A stretch of 48,616 nt of DNA, taken from contig JAEINL010000022.1 of assembly GCA_016342655.1 (NCBI GenBank), forward strand, positions 1 through 48,616, written 5' to 3'. Below, piece after piece: positions 8,218 through 16,907 of the stretch. The number at the start of each line of letters is the position of its first letter. Position 1 is the stretch's first letter. The position numbers and the translations under genes were made by a program. A model generated the notes under the pieces. It ran no database searches, was not told the DNA's origin, and was given only the letters and a program-made list of their open reading frames with translations. The DNA is from Sphaerochaeta sp. (lineage in GTDB: Bacteria; Spirochaetota; Spirochaetia; Sphaerochaetales; Sphaerochaetaceae).

Positions 8218-9492
8218 ATGAATACCGCTGTAGCCAAAAAACTCTCCAGTCTCTATACACACTTCAATGTAAGCATCCGAGACCCCCTATGGAAGGATGT
8301 CCACCTCAGTGAGGAACTCAAGCGCATCTACCTTACTCCTGCTGTGCAGAAGCTGGGCAGGATCAAACAACTCGGTCCCACCTTCCACCTCTATCCAGGG
8401 GCAGTACATACCCGCCTGGACCATAGTCTTGGGGTCTATCATATCAGTTACACCATCCTGACCAACCTGCTCAGGCAATCCTTGAGTAGCGGAGAGGATT
8501 CCATCCTAAGTGAGGAAGGGATGCGCACCTTCCTGTGTGCCTCCCTCCTGCACGATATCGGACACTTCCCCTTTGCCCATTCGCTGAAGGAGCTACCCCT
8601 ACGCTCCCATGAGACGATAGCCACTTCACTCATTGAAAATGACCGTCAACTCCATGATTCCATTGTGGAATGCGGGTGCTCGCCATCCCTGGTAGCTGCC
8701 ATCATCGACGATAGCCTTCCCACAGGAGATACTGAAATACTCTTTTACAGAAGTTTGTTATCAGGAGCCCTTGACCCTGACAAGCTTGACTACCTCAATC
8801 GCGATGCATTTTTCTGTGGGGTTCCCTATGGCATGCAGGATGTCTCCTTCATCACTAACCATCTGATGATTTTCAACGGCAAACCGGCTCTTCCTTTCTC
8901 TGCTGCAGGGTCAGTGGAACACCTCTTGTTCAGCAAATACCTCATGTACAAGAACGTCTACTGGCATACGAGGGTACGTAGTGCTACAGCTATGATCAAG
9001 AAGGCCCTTCTCTGCTCTTTAGAGGAGGGAATTATTGCTCCAGAAGAACTTTATGCCCTTGATGACGAGCAGTTTTTCATGGTCCCTGAGACACGTGCGT
9101 TCAAGCCCTTGACACTTTTCTCGCAAGTAAGGGACAACAACATGCTCAGCTGTCGTTTTGAAGAGGATTTTGACACAACACGCATATTGGACAAACAAGC
9201 CTCATCGTTGCAAGGCCGTCGTGTCATGGAGGAGAGTCTTTGGCAGAAGCTTAGCACTACCTACAAGAGTTTGGAGAGACATCAGGTCATCATAGACATT
9301 CCTGAACCTATCATGTTTGAGTCTGATATTCCCCTTATCCAGAAGGATGATACGCCCATAGCATTCAACAAGGCAGATACGGTTTTTTCACAAGATGTGG
9401 AAAAGGTCTTTACAAAGAACCTAAGAAAAACCAGAATCTTCACACCCTCCTATGTTGCGGCTGAAGTGCTTCTGGAGGCATTGGAGTCCTAA
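8218..9492 (+). CDS. HD-domain phosphohydrolase (dNTPase/SAMHD1-like)
   Basis: Cytoplasmic metal-dependent phosphohydrolase of the YdhJ/SAMHD1-like group, 424 residues. Metal ligands are visible in order: HTRLDHS at 64-70, the LLHDIGH doublet with HD at 112-113, His121, and the late DPDKLDYLNRD at 186-196 that completes the site. The family includes dNTP triphosphohydrolases, but many members have no proven substrate, so nucleotide hydrolysis is an inference. The C-terminal third is family-specific and unassigned. It is followed three bases later by ttcA, so the two genes form an operon expressed from the promoter at 8183-8211. Confidence 0.9.
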   Translation: MNTAVAKKLSSLYTHFNVSIRDPLWKDVHLSEELKRIYLTPAVQKLGRIKQLGPTFHLYPGAVHTRLDHSLGVYHISYTILTNLLRQSLSSGEDSILSEEGMRTFLCASLLHDIGHFPFAHSLKELPLRSHETIATSLIENDRQLHDSIVECGCSPSLVAAIIDDSLPTGDTEILFYRSLLSGALDPDKLDYLNRDAFFCGVPYGMQDVSFITNHLMIFNGKPALPFSAAGSVEHLLFSKYLMYKNVYWHTRVRSATAMIKKALLCSLEEGIIAPEELYALDDEQFFMVPETRAFKPLTLFSQVRDNNMLSCRFEEDFDTTRILDKQASSLQGRRVMEESLWQKLSTTYKSLERHQVIIDIPEPIMFESDIPLIQKDDTPIAFNKADTVFSQDVEKVFTKNLRKTRIFTPSYVAAEVLLEALES

Positions 9493-9495
9493 ACC

Positions 9496-10257
9496 ATGCA
9501 CGAGCTTCCAGAAAAACTCTCCTATACAAAACTCATAGAGGGGGACATTCCCCCTTGGGTGAGGCGTTTCATCAAACATACGGGCAAGGCCATCAACACC
9601 TATTCCATGATCAGAGAGGGGGAGAAGGTTCTTCTATCTGTCTCGGGAGGCAAGGACTCGCTTGGCCTTGCCCTGGCACTCTCTCTCAGAAGGAAGTGGA
9701 TGCCCATAGACTATGAACTGCAGGCTCTGATGATAAATTGGATAGAACACCCCATCCCTGATGAATTTAGGGAAAAACTTGCGCAGTTCTTTGCTTCTCT
9801 CAATATAGAGCTCTCCATAAAAGACGAACACCAATACCCAGAATCTTTCAAAGGGGAGTTCAACTGCTATCTCTGCTCGCGTAATCGTAGGCGTATCCTC
9901 TTTGAGGAGTGTGAAAAGAGAGGAATATCCGTCCTTGCTTTGGGTCATCACCTCGATGACCTGGTGGAGACGAGTCTCATGAACCTCTGTTTTCGTGGCA
10001 ATTTCTCTACGATGCAGCCGGTGCAACCCTTTTTCGATGGGAAAATCCAGATGATCAGGCCAATGATTGAAATCCATGAGAACAACCTAAAACAGCTAGC
10101 AGCACACTATGACTTGCCTGTGGTCAAACCGGTTTGTCCGTTTGACCAGACAAATATTCGCTCCCAAGTGAAACCCCTGGTAAAACAGCTCGTTCACATA
10201 GATAAGTTTGCCAGGGAACATATATACAATGCCCATACATTTGCAGGTCGGTTGTAA
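9496..10257 (+). CDS. ttcA: tRNA 2-thiocytidine synthetase TtcA-like protein
   Basis: ATP-dependent enzyme that activates and thiolates C32 of some tRNAs. The N-type PP-loop SGGKDS is at 50-55. The Fe-S ligands expected for TtcA are present: CYLC at 124-127 and a third Cys at 214 (KPVCPF). The HHLDD motif at 151-155, followed by ETSLMN, is also characteristic. Length 253 is slightly short but complete. GGAGTCC lies just upstream of the ATG inside the end of the HD gene. Other TtcA-like PP-loop enzymes thiolate different positions, so the exact base is not proven. Confidence 0.88.
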   Translation: MHELPEKLSYTKLIEGDIPPWVRRFIKHTGKAINTYSMIREGEKVLLSVSGGKDSLGLALALSLRRKWMPIDYELQALMINWIEHPIPDEFREKLAQFFASLNIELSIKDEHQYPESFKGEFNCYLCSRNRRRILFEECEKRGISVLALGHHLDDLVETSLMNLCFRGNFSTMQPVQPFFDGKIQMIRPMIEIHENNLKQLAAHYDLPVVKPVCPFDQTNIRSQVKPLVKQLVHIDKFAREHIYNAHTFAGRL

Positions 10258-10333
10258 CTTATTTGTCTTGTATTAGGTTTACAATTATAGTTCATATGTG
10301 TGATTATATACAGAGAAGGAGGAGAAAGAGCCT

Positions 10334-11752
10334 GTGAACAAAAGGATTTCACTGTTCCTGTTGGTCATGCTCTTTGTGCTTGTTCTTCTCAACGCAAAAG
10401 ATGCTGCTACAGGAACTGACCTACTACCAAGAAGTGGACAAGCGGAAAGCCAAAACGTTACCACCTCCATTGACCTAGGTCAAGGCCAACTTGAAGATTC
10501 CGTTGGGGGTCTTCTTGAAGGTACCGCTACCTCGGATGGCTTTTTCAGCATCTCGTATGCCCCAGACTTTTCCTTTGACAGACTATCGTTCCAACTCAAT
10601 CTTAAGATACATGGTCGTGCTGTTAACGACCCCTTTGACATCACCTTTGACTTCTCTGACTGGGCTCTCCCCCCAAGAGAGGCTGATCAGAGCATAGGCG
10701 ACTATAGTATTGCAGCACTCCTGCATTACAGTTCATTCATACGGTACATCCAGTGGGGTGATCGGTATGAACCCATATATGTACGGTATGGAAAGCTGGC
10801 AGGCATCACTTTAGGTGATGGAGCTCTGCTCAATGGGTTCTTTGATCTGGAGGTAGAGACACATGCTACCCGACCTGGATTAAACTTCACCCTCGATGGC
10901 ACACTCATCAAGGTCTCCAATGCAGGCTTTGAATTTGTCACCAATAACCTTTTCGAACCAACGCTCTTGGCGTGGAGAGTATACTCACGACCTTTCACCC
11001 TGAAGTACCCTGAATCCTATTTCTCTAACGTAGAACTTGGGGTTAGTTTTGCAGAAAACCCCTCAGTCTCCTTTATTGATAGTGAAAATCCTCACACACG
11101 CAAGCTTATCGCCATAGATATGGGAATCCCCCTGGTAGCCCGTGACTACTTCAACCTTGCCTTCTTTGCTGATCTGCTAATCCAAACTCCAGGGTCCTCC
11201 TCACCTCGACCGGCTCTAGCCACCCGCTATGGCATCTTCGGCCATTCTCAAAGCTTCTTCCTCTTCAATACCAGCCTTACCATTCCCGCCTTCGGTACGT
11301 ACTATACCGATTATTTTGATTCAGGATTCGAACAGCTGACTCAAGCGGATCGAGACAAGTCAATCCTGTCTGTTGGGTCGATGAGGATTGATGCAATGGC
11401 AGGTTTGAACTTCACCAAGTTAGGGGCATATCTCAGAACAAGGATTCGCAGTGATTACTCCAATGGTAATTTCTCCAACTATAAGTTCCAGGCAAATGCA
11501 CGGATTGACAAACGTTTATTCAATATCGTTTCACTGGACTTGAGCTATGAAAAGCTTTATCCTATCCCTACTGGTGACGGTGGTGAAGGGTTTTTTGAAG
11601 GTTTGTACACATTGCGTAATGTTGAAATTACCGCATCGACCATAATAAAAATTAAACCCTACTCATTTACGATTGGGCTCAGCATGGTTTATGATGATTT
11701 GGCCCAATCGACGTTACAAGTAGATACAGCAGTGAGGATTTCAATCCTATAG
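10334..11752 (+). CDS. Secreted, probable outer-membrane beta-barrel protein
   Basis: A 472-residue protein starting at GTG behind GGAGGAG. Signal peptide MNKRISLFLLVMLFVLVLLNA, cleavage probably near NAKDA. The mature chain is rich in aromatic residues with alternating polar/hydrophobic strands (for example FNFTLDGTLIKVSNAGFEF-type patterns, VSLDLSYEKLYP), as expected of an outer-membrane barrel or spirochaetal porin-like protein. No family recognised. It ends nine bases before the FecR-repeat-barrel gene, which ends in a similar style, so the two probably form an envelope operon. No convincing promoter was found in 10258-10333. Confidence 0.72.
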   Translation: MNKRISLFLLVMLFVLVLLNAKDAATGTDLLPRSGQAESQNVTTSIDLGQGQLEDSVGGLLEGTATSDGFFSISYAPDFSFDRLSFQLNLKIHGRAVNDPFDITFDFSDWALPPREADQSIGDYSIAALLHYSSFIRYIQWGDRYEPIYVRYGKLAGITLGDGALLNGFFDLEVETHATRPGLNFTLDGTLIKVSNAGFEFVTNNLFEPTLLAWRVYSRPFTLKYPESYFSNVELGVSFAENPSVSFIDSENPHTRKLIAIDMGIPLVARDYFNLAFFADLLIQTPGSSSPRPALATRYGIFGHSQSFFLFNTSLTIPAFGTYYTDYFDSGFEQLTQADRDKSILSVGSMRIDAMAGLNFTKLGAYLRTRIRSDYSNGNFSNYKFQANARIDKRLFNIVSLDLSYEKLYPIPTGDGGEGFFEGLYTLRNVEITASTIIKIKPYSFTIGLSMVYDDLAQSTLQVDTAVRISIL

Positions 11753-11761
11753 GGAGCAGAT

Positions 11762-14389
11762 ATGAGTCGGGTACGTAAAAGAGTAGTTCTTGCCTTGGTA
11801 GTAGCTTTGGTCTTGTCTAGCGTTGCTGCCGAGGATTCTGTATTCATTGGTGACGGTGACATTGGCAGTATTCGCATGTATGACAGCCAAGGCGTCGCTC
11901 TCGAGGCAACAGTCGAAGTGGCCTCCAATATAGGAGAGGGTTGGATTATTTATAATCCAGACTCCCCTATTCTCATCATCACTCCGAAAGGTTCCATCAA
12001 CCTGTATGAAGATTCCATCCTTATAACAGGGGACCTTATCAGCAACAACCCCAGCCTCTACCTAGTCAAGGGAAAGGCGACCTTCAACACCTATGATATG
12101 AAAGGTGGTACCTTAAGCGTAGCTACTCCCGTATCCCTCTTCAAGCTTACCGATGACGGTGAGATGTTAGTCATCACTGACGATGTTGAAGAATCGGCTA
12201 CTGTATTCAAGGGAGAGGCGACTTCCTACAACTCCATCACCCGTGCTACACGCACTATCGGGAAATTTCAGAAACTGCGTATGCAGGAAAGCCAAGCAAA
12301 ACCCAAGCCCGTTGCTGCCGGCTATTACCTCACGTATGCCACCTATCCTGACCTCATGCTTGCCAAACAGCTAATCAGTGAGATGGCAACAGAAAAAATC
12401 GAGACCCCTTCAGTTCCCAAGTTCTCCTCAATACTGCAAAAACCCCAGAAGGCTGAACCTCCAGTTATGCGGCAGGGGGTAATCATTATGCCTGCGAAGG
12501 CTCCCTCCTTTGCCTCTGTAGAGGTGGCTGAAACAGCCAAACCACCCATTCCATACCGGATATCTGTTACGAGTGAACCCGTCAAGGTACCCTCTATACC
12601 CCAATCTCTTCTCATCTCTTCAATAATCCCCCGACCAGTGGACCGCATTATAATAACTGTACAAGCTATGCCACCTAAGATCCCTTCCCTTGTGAATGTA
12701 ATGACAGAGGTAGAACCCGAAGTAATCACCTCTATTGCAAAACCTTCATTGATCACATCCGTTGTACCGATTGTAGCAGTAATCAAAGCGGTACAGCCTG
12801 AAGCAATTGAAGACCAGCCTGCAACAACAGAACCAGAAGCCGTTGTAGCTGAAGCAGTAATCAAAGCGGTACAGCCAGAAGCACCTGAAGCAATTCAAGA
12901 CCAGCCTGCAACAACAGAACCGGAAGCCGTTGTAGCTGAAGCAGTAATCGAACCGGTACAGCCTGAAGCACCTGAAGCAATTGAAGAGCAGCCTGCAACA
13001 ACAGAACCGGAAGCCGTTGTAGCTGAAGCAGTAATCGAACCGGTACAGCCTGAAGCAATTGAAGACCAGCCTGCAACAACAAAACCAGCAGAGACAACCC
13101 TTAAACAGGAGAAACCCCTAGGTATCATGTTTACCCAGGAAGAGGATAGAAAAACAGGCTCAATAGGACTTCAAACATCCTATAGCTTCCTCTTCGATGG
13201 GACTGATAGCAATACCATGCTACATACCCTTACACTCAGACCCTATGTTACCTACAAGAGTTTTGCCCTGACCCTACAGTCTTCTGTGAGTACCGAAGAT
13301 TTCTCAAGTTTCAGCTCAAACGTAACTACCCTACCAGCAGGAAACCTTGAGACACTTGCCTATGGCTTCAATTTCATCTCATCGGCGCGTGTAGGGTATG
13401 CTACAGCTCCCTTCTTCCTTGCCTTGGACAACAACCAGTACCACGGGGCCTTAACTGACCAGTATTATGCCCCTCGTTTTGATGAGAGCCTCAAGCTGGG
13501 CTTGTACAATAGGATAGAAATGGGGCCTTTCTCTTCTACGCTCTACTTTGATGATCTCTATCTTGCAAATCTCCTAGCTACTCCTAGCACCCATCAGTTC
13601 TCGTCTTTTTCTCTGGAATATGCAAAAGAAGAGGGATATCGTTTCTCGGTTTCCCTAGGTACCCTTGCCAAAATCAAGCAATCTGAAGTCAATCTTTACC
13701 CGAATATAACCTTCCTCTTCCCCCTGATCGATATCCGCACAACCCAGCTCTCCCTGTTGGTATCGGCCAGCGGATATCTTCCAGCATACCCAACCTTTGA
13801 ATTTGACCAATTCCTAGACCTTGGCCTCACCTCCCTGTTCCCAAACTATCAGATGAGTGCTGGCCTATCACTAAAGCAAGGCCCATTCTCAGCAAAGGTA
13901 CTGGGATCGCTTCGCAAGGGTGAAAATAGGAATCTATTGACCAGTGAGCTTCTCGACGTAACGATCAGTACAGCATCCTACAATTCTATTTTTGATATCT
14001 TTGCTGAAACAGGGTTTGCTGGCGAACATTTTGATGCCCACCTGACGGTAAACCTCCCCTTTGCCAGCGACCTCACCCTCGCTGATGGGGTAGGGTCTTA
14101 CAAGGCTGATTTCACCCAGCTCACGCTCTCCTACAAGCAGAAGGCATTCACCTTCTCCTTAGGTCTGCAGGAAGTGGGCATTGGGCAGACTATCTCAGAC
14201 ATCGCCGATGGTAGTAAGAATCTTCTCTCTCTCTTCGGAGGGTCACGCTCAACATCCTTCCTCGCTGTCGGATTTACGAAAGGAGACCTTTCGATCAAGG
14301 CAAAGGCAGCCTACCCGATCAGTGCAACCGAATATACGACACCTAAGATTACCATTACAGCATCCTACAAGTTGGGGATGCAGTTCTAA
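11762..14389 (+). CDS. FecR-like domain, PEA-rich repeat linker and C-terminal beta-barrel
   Basis: An 875-residue exported protein. Signal peptide at 1-24 (ending SSVAAED). Residues ~35-190 resemble a FecR domain: LYLVKGKATFNTYDMKGG, then LSVATPVSLFKLTDDG. Residues ~205-340 are Pro-rich with repeated phrases of the PSFASVE, PSIPQSL, PKIPSLV kind. Residues 340-442 are four tandem copies of a 26-29-residue acidic Pro/Glu/Ala repeat. From ~455 to the C terminus the sequence is beta-rich and aromatic, ending in ITASYKLGMQF with a terminal Phe as in outer-membrane barrels. The likely picture is a barrel with a long periplasm-spanning arm and a FecR-like head. The function is unknown. It is last in its operon. 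Confidence 0.78.
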   Translation: MSRVRKRVVLALVVALVLSSVAAEDSVFIGDGDIGSIRMYDSQGVALEATVEVASNIGEGWIIYNPDSPILIITPKGSINLYEDSILITGDLISNNPSLYLVKGKATFNTYDMKGGTLSVATPVSLFKLTDDGEMLVITDDVEESATVFKGEATSYNSITRATRTIGKFQKLRMQESQAKPKPVAAGYYLTYATYPDLMLAKQLISEMATEKIETPSVPKFSSILQKPQKAEPPVMRQGVIIMPAKAPSFASVEVAETAKPPIPYRISVTSEPVKVPSIPQSLLISSIIPRPVDRIIITVQAMPPKIPSLVNVMTEVEPEVITSIAKPSLITSVVPIVAVIKAVQPEAIEDQPATTEPEAVVAEAVIKAVQPEAPEAIQDQPATTEPEAVVAEAVIEPVQPEAPEAIEEQPATTEPEAVVAEAVIEPVQPEAIEDQPATTKPAETTLKQEKPLGIMFTQEEDRKTGSIGLQTSYSFLFDGTDSNTMLHTLTLRPYVTYKSFALTLQSSVSTEDFSSFSSNVTTLPAGNLETLAYGFNFISSARVGYATAPFFLALDNNQYHGALTDQYYAPRFDESLKLGLYNRIEMGPFSSTLYFDDLYLANLLATPSTHQFSSFSLEYAKEEGYRFSVSLGTLAKIKQSEVNLYPNITFLFPLIDIRTTQLSLLVSASGYLPAYPTFEFDQFLDLGLTSLFPNYQMSAGLSLKQGPFSAKVLGSLRKGENRNLLTSELLDVTISTASYNSIFDIFAETGFAGEHFDAHLTVNLPFASDLTLADGVGSYKADFTQLTLSYKQKAFTFSLGLQEVGIGQTISDIADGSKNLLSLFGGSRSTSFLAVGFTKGDLSIKAKAAYPISATEYTTPKITITASYKLGMQF
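12779..13087 (+). repeat. Tandem in-frame 78-87-bp repeats coding a PEA-rich linker
   Basis: Four copies start at about 12779, 12857, 12944 and 13031. Each encodes VI(K/E)(A/P)VQPEA, an optional PEA insertion, I(E/Q)(D/E)QPATTEP and, in the first three, EAVVAEA. Copies 2 and 3 carry the extra PEA triplet; copy 4 is cut short. Near-identity of the DNA points to recent slippage, and repeat number probably varies between strains. Confidence 0.9.
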
Positions 14390-14395
14390 AGGAGG

Positions 14396-14419
14396 AGGGC
14401 CTACGGGCCCTTTCCTTTT
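14396..14419 (+). terminator. Rho-independent terminator after the FecR-barrel gene
   Basis: AGGGCC (14396-14401), loop TACG, GGCCCT (14406-14411), then TTCCTTTTG. Its T-tract runs into the -35 of the mutL promoter. Confidence 0.75.
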
Positions 14420-14446
14420 GCCCTAACGGCATAAACATGCTACATT
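14418..14446 (+). promoter_or_regulatory. mutL promoter, predicted leaderless
   Basis: TTGCCC (14418-14423), 17-bp spacer, TACATT (14441-14446), then six bases to the mutL ATG. No purine-rich ribosome site lies upstream of the ATG. Confidence 0.6.
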
Positions 14447-14452
14447 GTTCCC

Positions 14453-16261
14453 ATGAATATCAAACGACTCGACCCTTTGGTAGCACAGCGTATTGCTGCC
14501 GGAGAAGTGATAGAACGACCAGCGTCTGTAATGAGGGAACTGATAGACAACGCCCTTGATGCCAACTCAAAGAGCATTACAGCGAGTGTAGTGGAAGGAG
14601 GGTTGGAAGAGATCACCGTCATTGATGATGGGGATGGTATTGCAGAAGAAGACCTTCCCCTGCTTTGTGAGAGTCATGCGACCAGCAAGGTATCTTCCCT
14701 TGATGATCTCTACCAGCTCTCAACTATGGGCTTTCGAGGAGAGGCGCTGTATAGCATAGCTGCTGTCTCCAAAATTACCATTGCCAGTAGGTACAAAGGA
14801 GCATCACCTGCTTCCATTACCATCGACAATGGACATAAGAACCCGGTTATGCCAGGGGGTCCTGACCGAGGAACCAAGGTGTCTGTGGAAAACCTCTTCA
14901 AGGAGATACCGGCACGTAGGCAGTTCCTCAAGCGCCCCTCCACAGAAGCAACCATGTGCAAGAACATACTCCTTGAAAAATCTCTCGCGTTCCCCAAACG
15001 TTCATTCAAGTTCTACACAGACGGAAAACTACGCCTCGACCTGAATGCCACATCACGAAAAGAGCGAGTTCTCGATGCCCTTGCGACAAGCCAGAACATT
15101 ATCCCATCAGAGATGCTCGAACTTCATGAGACTGCCGCCCGATTTAGCCTCTATGCTGTCTGCTCCTCCCCTGCAATATTCCGTAGTGACAGATCGCATA
15201 TCAAGATATACATCAATGACCGCCCTATTGAGGACTATGCCCTGGTCCAAGCCGTGACGTATGGCTATGGCGAGCTTTTGCCAGGGGGTTCCTTCCCCTA
15301 CTGTTATCTCTTCATCACCGTAGACCCTACGCTTGTGGACTTCAACATCCATCCCACCAAACGGGAAGCCAAGCTACGCAATAAGGCAGAGATTCATCAC
15401 CAGATTGTCTCCATGATAGCAAGCCAGATCAAGAGAACCCTACCCCGCCTTATCAAGGAAGTACAAACGAACCTCACAGAGACAGAGCAGAACCTCTTCT
15501 CTTCTCCCAACACTTCAGGCTTCTCTCCTTCTCCTTCATATGATTCGTCAAATTCCCAGGGTCTAGGCTCTTCTTCCCATGAAAAGGGATATTCCTACAC
15601 CCACCAGAACAAACCCTCAGACCCTCTCTGGTTTCAAAAGGCCAAAGAGGCACTGCAAGAGAACAGGATGGAGACGTCGCGAAGAAGCGAAGAGGTCGAT
15701 ATCTGGGCAGAGCAGACACAGGAGGAGAGCTTTGTCTATCTTGGACAAGCCTTCAACCTCTTTCTCATAGCTCAAAAAGGGGATGAACTCTTCTTAGTGG
15801 ACCAACATGCAGCCCATGAACGCATTCTTTTTGATGCTGTGAGGCTTCGTCAGGAGGTTCAGGCTCTGATGATACCCGTAGAGTTTGAAGTGGAGAGGGA
15901 TGTCGATGCCTACCTACAGGAGAGACTTGACGTCTATCTTAACCTAGGCATAAAACTGGAAAGGAAAGAACCGCTAGAGTGGCAACTTCTTGCCATACCA
16001 GCCATGTACAAATCCATTGAAAAAGAGGTGGTCTCATTTATCCAGGGCCATGCTGGCGATGCCAAGGAGATTGAGAAAGGTCTCTATGCCATTGTCGCAT
16101 GCCATGCAGCAATAAAGAGCGGTGACAACGTTGACCGCACTACTGCCATTGAGTTGCTTAAAAAGGTATTTGCCTTGGAAGATCCCACCTGTCCCCATGG
16201 AAGGACCTTCGTAGTGAGACTCAACAAGGATGAGCTTGCAAGGGCTGTAGGAAGGACCTAG
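14453..16261 (+). CDS. mutL: DNA mismatch repair protein MutL
   Basis: GHKL ATPase that couples mismatch recognition by MutS to strand removal. The N-terminal ATPase is complete: IAAGEVIERPASVMRELIDN (11-30), DDGDGI near 58-63, TMGFRGEAL near 89-97 and GTKVSVENLF. The C-terminal dimerisation domain begins near residue 420 (YLGQAFNLFLI, then DQHAAHERILFD). An endonuclease-type motif DQHAAHERI is kept, so it could nick DNA, as in bacteria lacking MutH. Length 602 is normal. Its TAG stop is interleaved with the stop of the converging lipoprotein gene. No mutS is in the window. Confidence 0.97.
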   Translation: MNIKRLDPLVAQRIAAGEVIERPASVMRELIDNALDANSKSITASVVEGGLEEITVIDDGDGIAEEDLPLLCESHATSKVSSLDDLYQLSTMGFRGEALYSIAAVSKITIASRYKGASPASITIDNGHKNPVMPGGPDRGTKVSVENLFKEIPARRQFLKRPSTEATMCKNILLEKSLAFPKRSFKFYTDGKLRLDLNATSRKERVLDALATSQNIIPSEMLELHETAARFSLYAVCSSPAIFRSDRSHIKIYINDRPIEDYALVQAVTYGYGELLPGGSFPYCYLFITVDPTLVDFNIHPTKREAKLRNKAEIHHQIVSMIASQIKRTLPRLIKEVQTNLTETEQNLFSSPNTSGFSPSPSYDSSNSQGLGSSSHEKGYSYTHQNKPSDPLWFQKAKEALQENRMETSRRSEEVDIWAEQTQEESFVYLGQAFNLFLIAQKGDELFLVDQHAAHERILFDAVRLRQEVQALMIPVEFEVERDVDAYLQERLDVYLNLGIKLERKEPLEWQLLAIPAMYKSIEKEVVSFIQGHAGDAKEIEKGLYAIVACHAAIKSGDNVDRTTAIELLKKVFALEDPTCPHGRTFVVRLNKDELARAVGRT

Positions 16262-16905
16262 AGGGCATACCAAGCTATCTGACTCTTCTTGGCTGCCTCA
16301 TCGTACCAGGCAAGCCCAAGAAAGCGCACCCTGTCCCATTGTGGATAGAGTTTTGTGAGATCTATAGTCTGTTCAGTAGTGAGAGTGGCATAGAGTGTCT
16401 TTTTCGTTTCGTCCAGAAGCTGTATGGCACACTCGCCGACCTCCCCATCCAGGACTAGCGTCCCTTTTCCAGCATCAAGGTGATGCTGAAAAGAAGTAGC
16501 CTCTGCACCTTTCTCCAGAGCGAAATGTTCGGTGATCGTACGTCCGTCAGAGCGCAGGACCCGTAGGCTCCACTCTCCACTAGGAAGGCTCATCCACTGC
16601 CCAAGAGAGAGTCCTGCTTTCCCATAGTAGCCTTGCTTGTCTATACTTTTCTTCGGTGCAGGAAACAGCCAGGTGGTAAGCCCATCAGGAGAAGTGACCT
16701 CCATCTGAAGTTCGGCATCCTCTTCGCTCTCAATAAACACACTCAAACTCTCATAACTAGTGGTAAGTTTCCCCTCACTATCAAAATGAGAAACACGACT
16801 AACACCTGTATGTATTCCCATCAGAGTGAAGGGAGGCCTTGTACAAGAGAAACAGAGAAGCAAGGCTAGGATTATCAGAAAGGAGAACCGTAGCCTTACC
16901 TTCAT
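16258..16905 (-). CDS. Putative lipoprotein of unknown function
   Basis: A 215-residue protein whose N terminus (KVRLRFSFLIILALLLCFSC) is a lipoprotein signal with Cys at about position 21, so it should be lipid-anchored. The rest is a beta-rich domain with no recognised family; TSPDGLTTWLFPAPKK and SGEWSLRVLRSDGRT recall carbohydrate- or Ig-like folds, but that is weak. It starts two bases after the acyltransferase stop, with no clear ribosome site, so translation is probably coupled. Its TAG stop shares the tetranucleotide CTAG at 16258-16261 with the mutL stop. Confidence 0.72.
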   Translation of the reverse strand: MKVRLRFSFLIILALLLCFSCTRPPFTLMGIHTGVSRVSHFDSEGKLTTSYESLSVFIESEEDAELQMEVTSPDGLTTWLFPAPKKSIDKQGYYGKAGLSLGQWMSLPSGEWSLRVLRSDGRTITEHFALEKGAEATSFQHHLDAGKGTLVLDGEVGECAIQLLDETKKTLYATLTTEQTIDLTKLYPQWDRVRFLGLAWYDEAAKKSQIAWYAL

Positions 16906-16907
16906 GC

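Noticed and set aside
12343..13128. Long antisense frames opposite the PEA repeats, rich in Leu/Gln/Val or Ser/Gly/Thr
   Set aside because: They are a by-product of the repetitive sense sequence, not genes.
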